This document shows positions 38,938-47,131 of a stretch of 64,000 nucleotides of DNA, piece after piece. The notes beneath the pieces are model-generated. The model did no database searches. It was not told the origin of the DNA and saw only the letters and a list, made by a program, of their open reading frames with translations. Positions within the stretch are counted from its first letter, which is position 1; each line of letters opens with the position of its first letter. Origin of the DNA: Streptomyces akebiae (GTDB lineage Bacteria; Actinomycetota; Actinomycetes; Streptomycetales; Streptomycetaceae); the NCBI RefSeq assembly GCF_019599145.1, contig NZ_CP080647.1:9610001-9674000 (forward strand), read 5' to 3'. Position numbers and translations under genes: made by a program.

Positions 38938-40853
38938 CGGGAGGCCTCCTTCCTGAGGGTGACGGATCGGGTGGACCGTGCCGCGCGGGGGCGCTCGTCG
39001 AGGTTGTGGAAGAAGGCGAGGACACGGTCCGTCACCTGGTGGGCGTAGCGGCTGTTGATCAGCAGGGTGTCGTGCCCCGCCCCCTCGATGACCACCGTCT
39101 CGGTGGGCGCCCCCCGGTGGGCCTCGGCCAGTTCCCGGTGCATCAGCAGTTGTTCGGGGTCGCGGTCCACGGTCCGCTGGGCCGAGATCACCAGGCAGGG
39201 CACGCCCTCGATCGGAGCGAGTCGACCGGGGAAGGCCTCGAAGTCCTCCCGCAGCGCCGTCCATTCACGGCGTGCCGCTTCCCACATCCGCGCGTCGGAG
39301 TACTGGGCGAAGACCTTGTCCTGGTAGGCGGCGGGGAGTTCCTTGATCCACCACGGGCGGGTGAGGAGGGCCCCGGTGCCCAGCCGCAGGGCTCGGCTCA
39401 TGGAGGTGAAGGTGCTGCCCAGGCCGGCACCGGTCACCCGCTGCTGGGCGGACCGGTGGAACTGGTCGGGGTGCGAGGAGTCGAGGTACACGACGCCGTG
39501 CACCCGGTCGCCGAGGTGCGTCACCGCACGGCGGGCCAGCTCGCCGCCGATCGAGTGGCCGACCAGGACCACCTTGCGGTGCGGTGCCACGGCCCCGTTG
39601 ACCAGGTCGACGAGGTCGTCGACGGACTCCGTCAGCCGGTAGGCGGTGGTCGCCCTGCGGTGGCTCCCGGCGTACCCGGCGCGGGCGTAGGTGATGACGC
39701 CGTACGAGGTCTCGTAGGCCAGGCGCTCGCTGATCCAGGCGTAGTGCTCGCTGGTGGACAGCAGACCGGCGGCGAGCACGAAGACCGGCCGGTCGGCGTC
39801 CCCGGCGGCCATCTCCTCGTACTGGAGCCGGTTGCCGTGGCGGGTCGTCAGCACTCGGGAGGTCCGCCAGCCCTCGGTGGCGCGCATGCGCCGGTGCACG
39901 GCGGTGACGCCCGCGGCCGCCGTCGCACCCGCGAGCAGGGTGAGGGCGGCGGGCAGGGCGCGGTCGTCGCGTCCCGCCACCGCGGGGTGCGTGCGGGGGG
40001 CCGCGGTGTAGGCGATCAGCGGGTGCATCGCGGGGAACGCGGTGGCGAACCTGCCGAGCCCCATGAAGTAGCCGTTGGCGAGGTGGAACGCGGCGGCGCT
40101 CGCGAGGACGGGACGGGTCAGTCGGCCGCCCTTGAGATAGGCGAGCGGGAAGAGGCATTCCAGCGCCAGCACACTGTGGGCGAGCAGCTTGGCGGCCCGG
40201 GGGTTGTTCCGGATCCAGGTGTGCATGCCCTCGTGGCCGTAGGTGTGCGTGCGCATCACACCCGGAAGGGCCGAACCGTCGCGCCAGTCCGGGCCGAGCA
40301 GCTTGACCCAGCCGGAGACCAGGTAGGAGAGGTTGGACTGCAGGGCGACGTACCACATCAGGGCGTCCTTGGCGGCCGGCGAGGGCACCAGACGGGCGCC
40401 GCCGGTGGCGAGCTGTACGAGGGTCGCCACCTGGTCGGCGCCGTCGCTGCCGTAGTGCTGGCGGGGGCCGAGGAGGGCGGAGGTCGCACCGAGGAAGAGG
40501 CTGCCGGCGCCGCGCCAGGGGGACCTGCCCGGCAGCAGCATGGCGGAGGCGACCGCGGCCCGTGTGACGTGCAGAGCCGTCGTGGTCCGCCGTCCGCTGG
40601 CGATGTCGATCACTCGACGCAGCAGGGGGTTCGCGTGCGCGACGCTGTCCTTGGCGATGTCCCAGTCGTTCATGCCTCCCTTGTCCATCTCATGGCGCTG
40701 GCTGAGGTATTCGAGGGACGAGGTGAGGCTCGTCGCGGCGGCCAGCCGCTCCGACAGGCCCAGCGCGCGGTCCCGGCCGACCGGTATCGGGCCGAGCACC
40801 GCGGAGGCGACCTTGTCCGGGACCGCAGAGGTGATCCTTCGGACGAGTTTCAT
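38934..40853 (-). CDS. HTTM membrane protein fused to an alpha/beta hydrolase
   Basis: Protein of 639 residues. Residues 1-320 form a multi-helix HTTM domain (the vitamin-K-dependent carboxylase/SdpB-related fold) with the hallmark SYLVSGWVKLLGPDWRDG at 176-193. A linker leads to an alpha/beta hydrolase domain (about 335-620): nucleophile elbow VGHSIGG (Ser434), acidic residue near 560, and His594 in EGAGHDTLL. SdpB alone has only the first part, so the fusion brings a serine hydrolase or peptidase-like activity to the membrane enzyme. It is the first enzyme gene after the peptide gene and is preceded by AAAAGAGG. Confidence 0.75.
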   Translation of the reverse strand: MKLVRRITSAVPDKVASAVLGPIPVGRDRALGLSERLAAATSLTSSLEYLSQRHEMDKGGMNDWDIAKDSVAHANPLLRRVIDIASGRRTTTALHVTRAAVASAMLLPGRSPWRGAGSLFLGATSALLGPRQHYGSDGADQVATLVQLATGGARLVPSPAAKDALMWYVALQSNLSYLVSGWVKLLGPDWRDGSALPGVMRTHTYGHEGMHTWIRNNPRAAKLLAHSVLALECLFPLAYLKGGRLTRPVLASAAAFHLANGYFMGLGRFATAFPAMHPLIAYTAAPRTHPAVAGRDDRALPAALTLLAGATAAAGVTAVHRRMRATEGWRTSRVLTTRHGNRLQYEEMAAGDADRPVFVLAAGLLSTSEHYAWISERLAYETSYGVITYARAGYAGSHRRATTAYRLTESVDDLVDLVNGAVAPHRKVVLVGHSIGGELARRAVTHLGDRVHGVVYLDSSHPDQFHRSAQQRVTGAGLGSTFTSMSRALRLGTGALLTRPWWIKELPAAYQDKVFAQYSDARMWEAARREWTALREDFEAFPGRLAPIEGVPCLVISAQRTVDRDPEQLLMHRELAEAHRGAPTETVVIEGAGHDTLLINSRYAHQVTDRVLAFFHNLDERPRAARSTRSVTLRKEASR

Positions 40854-40899
40854 GGAACCTCTTTTCCTGGTACTTTCGAATGCGTTTTTTGAGTACGGC

Positions 40900-40948
40900 G
40901 GAACCCGCTGCCGGACCAGAACAGCCCTCTGGTCCGACAGCGGGTTCC
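40900..40948 (-). promoter_or_regulatory. Intercistronic hairpin between the peptide gene and the HTTM gene
   Basis: Two-part stem: 40900-40910 pairs with 40938-40948 (11 bp), then 40913-40920 with 40928-40935 (8 bp), around a 7-nt loop. It begins 20 nt after the peptide stop. Downstream on the coding strand is A-rich, not T-rich, so it probably attenuates or protects the upstream mRNA, giving more peptide than enzyme. Confidence 0.7.
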
Positions 40949-40968
40949 TATGCGATCACCGTCGGTCG

Positions 40969-41238
40969 TCAGACCGCGGGCGGCGTACCGCCGACGGCGG
41001 CGAGCGCGGCCTGGTTCTGGGCGTTGGCCTCCGCCGCCAGGTTGTTGGCCTCCGCGGCCTGCGCGACACCGACCGCCGCGGTGGCGGCCGCCGCGAGGGC
41101 GCCGACACCCTCGGCCGCCTGGGCGATGCGGCCGATGCGGGCGATCCGCGGGGTGCCCAGGGTCGGGCGAGCGGCGACGTAGACGACACCCTCGACGGGG
41201 ATTTCCACGCTGTTCAGCGCGTTCTCGATGCTGCTCAT
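40969..41238 (-). CDS. Ala-rich, Cys-free 89-residue peptide, candidate precursor
   Basis: No homologue recognised. The sequence runs from MSSIENALNSVEIPVEGVVY, through a basic stretch (RIARIGRIA, 31-39), to a small-residue core of alternating Ala/Gly/Val and Asn/Gln (about 41-82) ending GGTPPAV. Alanine makes up 27 of 89 residues; Cys, Lys, His, Trp and Phe are absent. There is no standard signal peptide and no Cys, so it is not a lanthipeptide. ATG 41238 has GAGAGG at ideal spacing; ATG 41247 overlaps that site. Position before HTTM, DUF5819 and ABC genes argues for a processed secreted peptide. Confidence 0.7.
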   Translation of the reverse strand: MSSIENALNSVEIPVEGVVYVAARPTLGTPRIARIGRIAQAAEGVGALAAAATAAVGVAQAAEANNLAAEANAQNQAALAAVGGTPPAV

Positions 41239-41302
41239 TTCTTTCATCCTCTCGCATTCGGGACTGCGGAAGTTCTTTTCTTCCGGTGCCCTTCTGGAGA
41301 AA

Positions 41303-41331
41303 ACATTAGGGCCTCTCCGGCCGTCTCCACA
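41303..41331 (-). promoter_or_regulatory. Candidate promoter of the peptide operon
   Basis: Leftward strand: TAATGT (complement of 41303-41308) as -10, 17-nt spacer, and TGTGGA (complement of 41326-41331), a poor -35. The weak -35 in an AT-rich patch suggests that an activator is needed. ATCGATGTG overlaps the -35. Confidence 0.45.
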
Positions 41332-41395
41332 TCGATAAAAATGCCTATTGTTGAAAGCCGTCCTTCGCGCCGGGGCATCACCCCGTGGACGCGGA

Positions 41396-41426
41396 AAAGG
41401 CCCGGACCGATTCGGTCCAGGCCTTT
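41396..41426. terminator. Strong bidirectional terminator after the flavoprotein gene
   Basis: AAAGGCC-GGACCG pairs with CGGTCC-GGCCTTT (one internal mismatch, 3-nt loop), flanked by A on one side and T on the other. It lies 32 nt after the leftward flavoprotein stop and separates that gene from the peptide operon. Confidence 0.75.
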
Positions 41427-41457
41427 CTCAGGAATGTCGCGGCCGGCGGCTGCCGGG

Positions 41458-42888
41458 TCATTCTCGACCGTGCCGTCGCCGGAGATGACGCAGGGCGGAC
41501 GCGGCGGCGTTCGCGCCGCACATGCCGTGGGCGCCGGCTCCCGGTGGTGACGCGGCGGAGCAGATGTACATCCCCGGGACCCCCGTGCGGTACGGGTCGA
41601 GGGCCACCCGGGGCCGCATCACCAGCTGGAGGGCGGTGTTCGCCCCGGTGACGACGTCCCCGCCGACGTAGTTCGGGTTGTAGTCCGCGAAAGCGGCGGG
41701 CGGGCGGACGGCCATGTCGAGGACACGTTCACGGAACCCCGGCGCGAACCGTTCGATCTGCCCGATGATCGCCTCGGTCGCGTCGCCGTCGTAGCCGTGC
41801 GGAACATGTGCGTAGGTCCAGACGGGATGGAGGTCGCCCTTCGAGCGGCTCGGGTCGGCCAGGTACTGCTGGCCGACCAGGACGAAAGGCCGTTCCGGCA
41901 TGCGCCCGGCCTGGATCATCCGCTCGGTGTGGGCGACCTCCTCGAACGTTCCGCCGAGGTGGACGGTGCCCGCCCGACGGGCCGCCTCGTTGGTCCAGGG
42001 GACGCCGCCCTCGACCGCGAAGTCGGCCTTGAAGGCTCCGGGCCCGTGGCGGAAGCGCCGGTAGGCCCGCGCGACGCGTCCCGGCAGCCGGTCGCCCAGG
42101 ATGTCGGCGACGGCGCGGGGGGCGAGGTCGAACAGGACCACGTCGGCCGGGGGCAGATCGGCCGAGGCGCACACCTTCACTCCCGTCTCGATCCGGCCGC
42201 CGAACTCGAAGAGCTGTGCCGCGAGCGCGTCGCTGATCGCCCGGGATCCCCCCGCGGCCACCGGCCAGCCGTGCCGGTGACCCGCGGCGACGATGGTCAG
42301 ACCGACCGCGGCGCCGGCCGGCAGGTGGAAGGGGCGGAAGGCGTGCGCGGCCACACCGGCGAAGAGCGCGCGGGCGGCCGGCGACCGCCACAGCCGGGCC
42401 ACCGCGACGGTGGGCAGCAGGGCCCGCGACCCGAAGGCCGCGAGGCGCAGCGGATGGCGCGGCACATGCGGGAGCGGCAGCATCAGATCCTCGGCCAGCG
42501 CGTCGAAGCCGTCCGCGAGCGGCCCGAAGAGCCGCTGCCAGCGGCGTCCGTCCACTCCTCCGAGGCCGTCCGCGGTCTCCTGCACCGACCGGTGCAGGAC
42601 GCCGGCCTCGCCGGAGTCCAGGGGGTGCGCGCAGTCGATCTCCGGCAGGCACCAGGTGAGGCCGTGCCGGCCGAGGTCGAGGTCGCGCAGGAACGGCGAG
42701 GCGACGGCCATGGGATGCGTTGCGGAGCAGTGGTCGTGCAGCAGCCCGGGGGTCAGTTCGCTGGTGCGGGTGCCGCCGCCGATGGTGTCGGCGGCTTCGA
42801 GGACGGTGACGTCCACGCCCTCCCGGGCGAGGAACACGGCGGCCGCGAGACCGTTCGGACCGCTGCCCACCACGACGGCCGTAGTCAT
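41458..42888 (-). CDS. Phytoene-desaturase-like FAD-dependent oxidoreductase
   Basis: Protein of 476 residues. The N-terminal dinucleotide fold is VVGSGPNGLAAAVFLAREG (about 6-24), with TIGGGTRTSELTPGLLHD and a C-terminal VPGMYICSAASPPGAGAHGM segment closing the FAD site, as in CrtI/CrtD-like enzymes and bacterial homologues of human PYROXD2. No carotenoid genes are nearby. It lies just upstream of the peptide operon on the same strand but behind its own terminator, so a link to the peptide is possible, not shown. Confidence 0.78.
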   Translation of the reverse strand: MTTAVVVGSGPNGLAAAVFLAREGVDVTVLEAADTIGGGTRTSELTPGLLHDHCSATHPMAVASPFLRDLDLGRHGLTWCLPEIDCAHPLDSGEAGVLHRSVQETADGLGGVDGRRWQRLFGPLADGFDALAEDLMLPLPHVPRHPLRLAAFGSRALLPTVAVARLWRSPAARALFAGVAAHAFRPFHLPAGAAVGLTIVAAGHRHGWPVAAGGSRAISDALAAQLFEFGGRIETGVKVCASADLPPADVVLFDLAPRAVADILGDRLPGRVARAYRRFRHGPGAFKADFAVEGGVPWTNEAARRAGTVHLGGTFEEVAHTERMIQAGRMPERPFVLVGQQYLADPSRSKGDLHPVWTYAHVPHGYDGDATEAIIGQIERFAPGFRERVLDMAVRPPAAFADYNPNYVGGDVVTGANTALQLVMRPRVALDPYRTGVPGMYICSAASPPGAGAHGMCGANAAASALRHLRRRHGRE

Positions 42889-42982
42889 AGGTCTTCCGTG
42901 CCTCCTCGATGACGGGCGCCGGGCCTGGGCCCGCGCGCGGCGGACGGGAGACGACCGGTTCCGAAGCGGTGTGCGGAAACGG

Positions 42983-43010
42983 GGACCGGGCCCTCGAAAG
43001 AGCCCGGTCC
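42983..43010 (-). terminator. Hairpin terminator downstream of histidine kinase 1
   Basis: GGACCGGGC (42983-42991) pairs with GCCCGGTCC (43002-43010); further pairing is possible inside the 10-nt loop. It lies about 125 nt after the kinase stop and before the flavoprotein start. Confidence 0.6.
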
Positions 43011-43134
43011 GCGCCGATTCACCACTCTGCGGGACGTGGGGAAGGCCGTCCCGGCGCCTTTTGGTTCTCAGACGATAGAGGGTGGATCGGCCGGGCGCGA
43101 TTCGCAGAATTGCCTAATTCACGCCCCCGATCGA

Positions 43135-44481
43135 CTAACTCGCGTCCCAGCTCATGTCCGGCTCGGGTTCCGCGTGCGCATTCGGCTTCGCATGACGCCC
43201 GGGTTGCCGGCGGGATCCCGGACCCGATCCCGCGGCGTCCTCGGCGCCGGGGAGCACGGCCGGTGGGAGTACCGGGAAATGGGCGATGATCCACCAGCCC
43301 CCGTCGTCGGCCGGGCCCGCCGTCAGGGAGCCGCCGACCGTCTCCACGCGCTCGCGCAGCCCGATCAGGCCGTAGCCCCCTCTGCCTCCCGTGGGACGGG
43401 AGACCCGCCGCTCGGGCCCCTCGTTGTACACGTCGACCCGCAGCAGGTCGTCGCGGGTGCGGTGGACGCGCACCGTGGCCTGGGTGCCCGGTGCGTGCCG
43501 CCGTACGTTGGTCAGCGCCTCCTGGACCACGCGATGGACGGCCGAGCCCACCTCGGGCAGCAGACCGCTTCTGCGGGCGGCCCCGGTGATCTCCAGCTGG
43601 GCGGTCGAACCGTCGCCCTGGTCGCTGAACTCCGAGACCAGTTTCGCGAGTTCGGCGTACGGCTCCTCGGGACGTTCCAGGGAGACCTGCTCGCCGTCCT
43701 CGCGCAGCACCCGGATCAGCCGGCGCATGGAGTCCATGGTCCGCTGCCCGGCCTCGGCGATGTTGCCCAGGATGGGCCCGACCTGGTGGGGCGCGCTCTC
43801 GTGGACCACACCGGCGGCGTGTGCCTGGGCGATGATGCCCGTCACATGGTGGGCGACGAAGTCGTGCAGTTCCCGGGCGAGTTGGATCCGCTCGGCGAGC
43901 CGTACGGCGGCGATCGTGCGACGGCGCCGGGCGTCCAGGGTGCGCAGGTAGCACCCCGCGCCGATGGCGCCGCCGACCGCGAACGTCAGCAGGAACGGGT
44001 AGGTGAGGGTGATGCTCGTGCCCCCGGTGCGCAGGGGTTCGTCGATGACGCTGGCCCCCATCGCCGCGGCCAGCGCGAGGGCGACCCGGGGCCGGGCCAC
44101 GTGGCGGCAGGTGCGGGCGAGCAGGACCAGCATGCACGCCGTCTCCAGCAGCCCCCACTCGGGCATGGCCCAGCCCATCAGGGACGTGCCCAGAGTCACC
44201 GTCGTCGAGACGGCCGCGCAGAACCCCGTACGCCAGGTGATGCTCAGCCGCGATTCGGGCACCAGCACCAGAGCCAGCGCGACGGGGCCCGTCACCAGCG
44301 GCAACCAGTCGAGGGGGCCCCGTTGCTGCGACACGATGATGCCCACGTCGAGCAGCCACAGCACGCCCAGCGCCGGATACAGAGCGCGGTGGTCCAGCCG
44401 TCGCGCGGGTAACCGGGGGCGGCCGTGATGGTGCGGCTGGGTCGCTCGTGCCGAGAGTGCCGCGAGTGACGAAGTTGTCAT
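43135..44481 (-). CDS. NarL-type sensor histidine kinase 1
   Basis: Protein of 448 residues with about five N-terminal membrane helices (about 33-180), a HisKA_3 dimerisation segment with phospho-accepting His206 in LARELHDFVAHHVTG, and an HATPase domain (EALTNVRRHAP, about 310; GGYGLIGLRERV). The last 40 residues are a hydrophilic Pro/Gly/His-rich tail. It follows its response regulator by 99 nt. The signal is unknown; proximity suggests control of the peptide island. Confidence 0.88.
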   Translation of the reverse strand: MTTSSLAALSARATQPHHHGRPRLPARRLDHRALYPALGVLWLLDVGIIVSQQRGPLDWLPLVTGPVALALVLVPESRLSITWRTGFCAAVSTTVTLGTSLMGWAMPEWGLLETACMLVLLARTCRHVARPRVALALAAAMGASVIDEPLRTGGTSITLTYPFLLTFAVGGAIGAGCYLRTLDARRRRTIAAVRLAERIQLARELHDFVAHHVTGIIAQAHAAGVVHESAPHQVGPILGNIAEAGQRTMDSMRRLIRVLREDGEQVSLERPEEPYAELAKLVSEFSDQGDGSTAQLEITGAARRSGLLPEVGSAVHRVVQEALTNVRRHAPGTQATVRVHRTRDDLLRVDVYNEGPERRVSRPTGGRGGYGLIGLRERVETVGGSLTAGPADDGGWWIIAHFPVLPPAVLPGAEDAAGSGPGSRRQPGRHAKPNAHAEPEPDMSWDAS

Positions 44482-44580
44482 ACAACCGGAGGCTAGGCAT
44501 GCACATGCTTCCCCGGCAGGGAGTGGATCGATGTGTGGGCAGCGTCATAGATCGATTACAGGGCGCTCACCACATCCCCG

Positions 44581-45282
44581 TCACCGCCCTGTCCGTACCG
44601 TCCCGTTGGCCCAGGCCCACGCGGCCACCTCGACGCGGTTGCGTACACCGAGCTTGTGGTGGATGTGACCCAGGTGCGTCTTCACGGTGGACAGCGACAG
44701 ACAGAGCTCGTCACTGATCTCCTGGTTGGTCCGGCCCACCGCGACCAGCCGGGCCACCTCCAACTCCCGTGCGCTGAGCGAGGATTCGGGCACGCCGACA
44801 CCGTCCACCGGGACCGCCGCCCGCTCCTCCAACTGCTTCAGCAGCCGGACCGTCACCGCGGGGGAGACCAGCGCGTCACCGCGTGCGGCCGCCCGTACCG
44901 CCTCGATCAGCAGCGCGGGCGCCGCGTCCTTCAGGAGGAAGCCGCACGCTCCGTTGCGCAGCGCGACGTTGAGGTAGTCGTCCTGGTCGAAGCTGGTGAC
45001 CACCACGACCTGGGTCGGGTGCGTGGCCCCCGGCCCGGCGAGCAGCCGGGTCACCTCCAGCCCGTCCAGCTTCGGCATCCGGACGTCCACCAGGCACACA
45101 TCCGGCCGCAGCGCGCGCGCCAGCTCCACGCACGCGAGCCCGTCGGCGGCCTCTCCGATCACCTCGATGCCCTCCTGGGCGTCGAGGATGAGACGGAAAC
45201 CGGCCCGGATCAGATCCTGGTCGTCGGCGATCATCACACGTGTGGGGGTGTGGCTCACGCGGCCGAGCATGCCATGGATCAT
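44581..45282 (-). CDS. LuxR/NarL-family response regulator 1
   Basis: Protein of 233 residues. The receiver domain (about 15-130) has phospho-acceptor Asp66 in VCLVDVRMP and switch residues VVVVTSFDQDD; Lys is in FLLKDAAP. The C-terminal LuxR helix-turn-helix (about 165-225) reads LSARELEVARLVAVGRTNQE and LSTVKTHLGHIHHKLGV. It pairs with the kinase encoded downstream. Start is ambiguous between ATG 45282, ATG 45270 and GTG 45258; no strong ribosome site decides it. Confidence 0.88.
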   Translation of the reverse strand: MIHGMLGRVSHTPTRVMIADDQDLIRAGFRLILDAQEGIEVIGEAADGLACVELARALRPDVCLVDVRMPKLDGLEVTRLLAGPGATHPTQVVVVTSFDQDDYLNVALRNGACGFLLKDAAPALLIEAVRAAARGDALVSPAVTVRLLKQLEERAAVPVDGVGVPESSLSARELEVARLVAVGRTNQEISDELCLSLSTVKTHLGHIHHKLGVRNRVEVAAWAWANGTVRTGR

Positions 45283-45525
45283 CCGGCCGGTCCGGCGGTC
45301 CGGGGAAGCCGGCCCGCCAAGCCCCCTGCCGAATCGGGCAGTTGGTGCTTACCCGGCGAAAGCTCCGCCCCGGAGGGTGGGACCGAGGCCGATCGGCCGA
45401 TGACTACTGCCCGGTATCGGTCGAACGGTCGATGGCCGGTGCCCGGATGTCACGGAAGAGTCACAGCGCAGCAGATGAACGGCACGCGGGGTCCTCGACC
45501 CCCACTTCGGACAAGGCAGGCACCC

Positions 45526-45828
45526 ATGGCATTGGACAGCTCCGGCCGGCTCAGCGCCCGGGAAATGGAGATCCTCCTTCTGGCGGCCCACGGCATGTCG
45601 GACGCGGACATGTCTCGTCAGCTGTCGATCTCGGTTCGCACAGTGGCTTCCCATATGCGCAGCATCCGGGAGAAGTTGTGCGCGAAGAACCGTACACACC
45701 TCGTGGTGACCGCACTGCGCGCGGGAATCCTCGCGCTGCGGACGGACCGGATGGACCGCCTCGACGAAACGTTCCGCTTGACCGGGCGCAGCGGGGTCCG
45801 GCCGCCGCGACCCGTCGGCATCGCGTAG
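45526..45828 (+). CDS. Stand-alone LuxR-type helix-turn-helix protein
   Basis: Only 100 residues: a LuxR HTH (about 8-70, LSAREMEILLLAAHGMSDAD, SVRTVASHMRSIREKL) with no receiver or ligand domain, then an Arg/Pro-rich tail. Such single-domain regulators in Streptomyces often control neighbouring secondary-metabolite or developmental genes. It sits alone on the plus strand between the two leftward two-component pairs, followed by a 12-bp perfect hairpin. ATG 45526 has AAGGCAGG upstream. Confidence 0.78.
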   Translation: MALDSSGRLSAREMEILLLAAHGMSDADMSRQLSISVRTVASHMRSIREKLCAKNRTHLVVTALRAGILALRTDRMDRLDETFRLTGRSGVRPPRPVGIA

Positions 45829-45839
45829 CGGGTGAGCGT

Positions 45840-45872
45840 GTGCCCCGGGCCGGTTGGTGCGGCCCGGGGCAC
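45840..45872 (+). terminator. Hairpin terminator after the LuxR-type gene
   Basis: GTGCCCCGGGCC (45840-45851) and its exact complement (45861-45872) with a 9-nt loop, 12 nt after the stop. Confidence 0.75.
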
Positions 45873-45973
45873 CTGCGCGTCAGCCGCCGGTCCTCGGCAG
45901 CAAGGAGATGATCCTGCCGCGGGGCGATGGCCGACGCGGTGGACGCGGAGAGCCTCTCCCGGGACTGCGTCCC

Positions 45974-46002
45974 CGGCCCGGCCTCGACCCGGGGCCGGGC
46001 CG
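45974..46002 (-). terminator. Hairpin downstream of histidine kinase 2
   Basis: CGGCCCGGC (45974-45982) pairs with GCCGGGCCG (45994-46002), 8 nt after the leftward kinase stop. Confidence 0.55.
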
Positions 46003-46009
46003 CTACCGC

Positions 46010-47131
46010 TCACGGCGCGCCGTCGACCGGCAGCTCCAGACGCAGCTCGTAGCCGCCGTCCCGCAGATGCCCGGAGGTGACCGTCCCGCCGAGGAGTTCG
46101 GCGCGCTGGCGCAGACCGATCAGGCCGTGGTGGGCACCCGGCAGCGAGAGGGCCGGGCGGCTGGGCGCGGTGTTGGTGACGGTCGCGCGCAGCGTGCCGT
46201 CCCGCCGGCGCACCCGGATGGTGGCGGTGGCACCGGGAGCGTGCTTGCGGATGTTGGTGAGGGCTTCCTGGACGGTGCGGTAGACGGCGCGCTGGACGGG
46301 CGGCGGCAGGTCGGCCGGCAGGTCCGTCCGCAGGTCGGTGTCGATGCCGCTGCCGGCGACCAGCCGGTCGAGGTCGGCGAGGGAGGGCTGCGGGGTCAGT
46401 TCGGTGGGGCGGCTGCCGGAGGCCCGCAGTACCCCGACCATGTGCCGCAGCTCGTCCAGGGTCTGCACGCTCAGCAGCCGTATCGTCGCCGCCGCCTCCT
46501 TCGCCTCCGTGTCCCGGCTGCCGACCTGGAGGGCTCCCGCGCGCACGGCGATCAGACTGACCTGGTGGGAGACGGCGTCGTGCATCTCCCGGGCGAGCTG
46601 GGCGCGTTCCTTCGCCAGGACGCTCTGCGCGATCAGCAGCCGCTCGTGCTCGCGCGCCTCGGAGACCTCGACGAGACGGAGCGACAGCTCCCGTCGCGCA
46701 TGGACGAGCTGCCCGAGGAAGAGGGGAGCGGTCGCCTGCGCCACGCTGTAGGAGAGCGGGATCAGGGCCTGACGGTCGTCGAGGTCGGTGAACTCCGGTG
46801 ACGGCCACGACCACCACGTCAGGTCGCAGACCGTGAACCCCAGCGCGCACACGGCCAGCGGCACCCGGTGGTGGGTGCGGGAGGCGAGGGTGTACAGCGC
46901 CACCAGCGTGGCGAACACCGCGTCCGTGAACAGGGCGGTCGGCAGGGTGAGCAGAAAGGTCGGCAGCGGCAGCCCGCGGCGCATGACGAGCGCGCAGGCC
47001 GCGAGCAGGGCGGCGGCCGGCTCCTGGGGATGATGGGGGCCCACGTCGTGGATCCACACGTCCGTCAGGGAGACCGCGACGAGCACGGCGTCCGTCATCC
47101 ACACGCGTGGGGCGCGGGAGGGGGCCCTCAT
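46010..47131 (-). CDS. NarL-type sensor histidine kinase 2
   Basis: Protein of 373 residues with four to five membrane helices (about 12-145), HisKA_3 with His184 in LAREMHDAVSHQVSLIA, and an HATPase domain (EALTNIRKHAPGAT; HHGLIGLRQRAELLGG). It overlaps its response regulator by 4 bp (47128-47131). It is a paralogue of kinase 1 in architecture but not close in the sensor region. The signal is unknown. Confidence 0.88.
   Translation of the reverse strand: MRAPSRAPRVWMTDAVLVAVSLTDVWIHDVGPHHPQEPAAALLAACALVMRRGLPLPTFLLTLPTALFTDAVFATLVALYTLASRTHHRVPLAVCALGFTVCDLTWWSWPSPEFTDLDDRQALIPLSYSVAQATAPLFLGQLVHARRELSLRLVEVSEAREHERLLIAQSVLAKERAQLAREMHDAVSHQVSLIAVRAGALQVGSRDTEAKEAAATIRLLSVQTLDELRHMVGVLRASGSRPTELTPQPSLADLDRLVAGSGIDTDLRTDLPADLPPPVQRAVYRTVQEALTNIRKHAPGATATIRVRRRDGTLRATVTNTAPSRPALSLPGAHHGLIGLRQRAELLGGTVTSGHLRDGGYELRLELPVDGAP

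Noticed and set aside
40969..41238. Ala-rich peptide as a lanthipeptide, lasso or other known RiPP precursor
   Set aside because: No Cys, very few Ser/Thr in the core, and no lanthionine synthetase, lasso cyclase or radical-SAM gene nearby.
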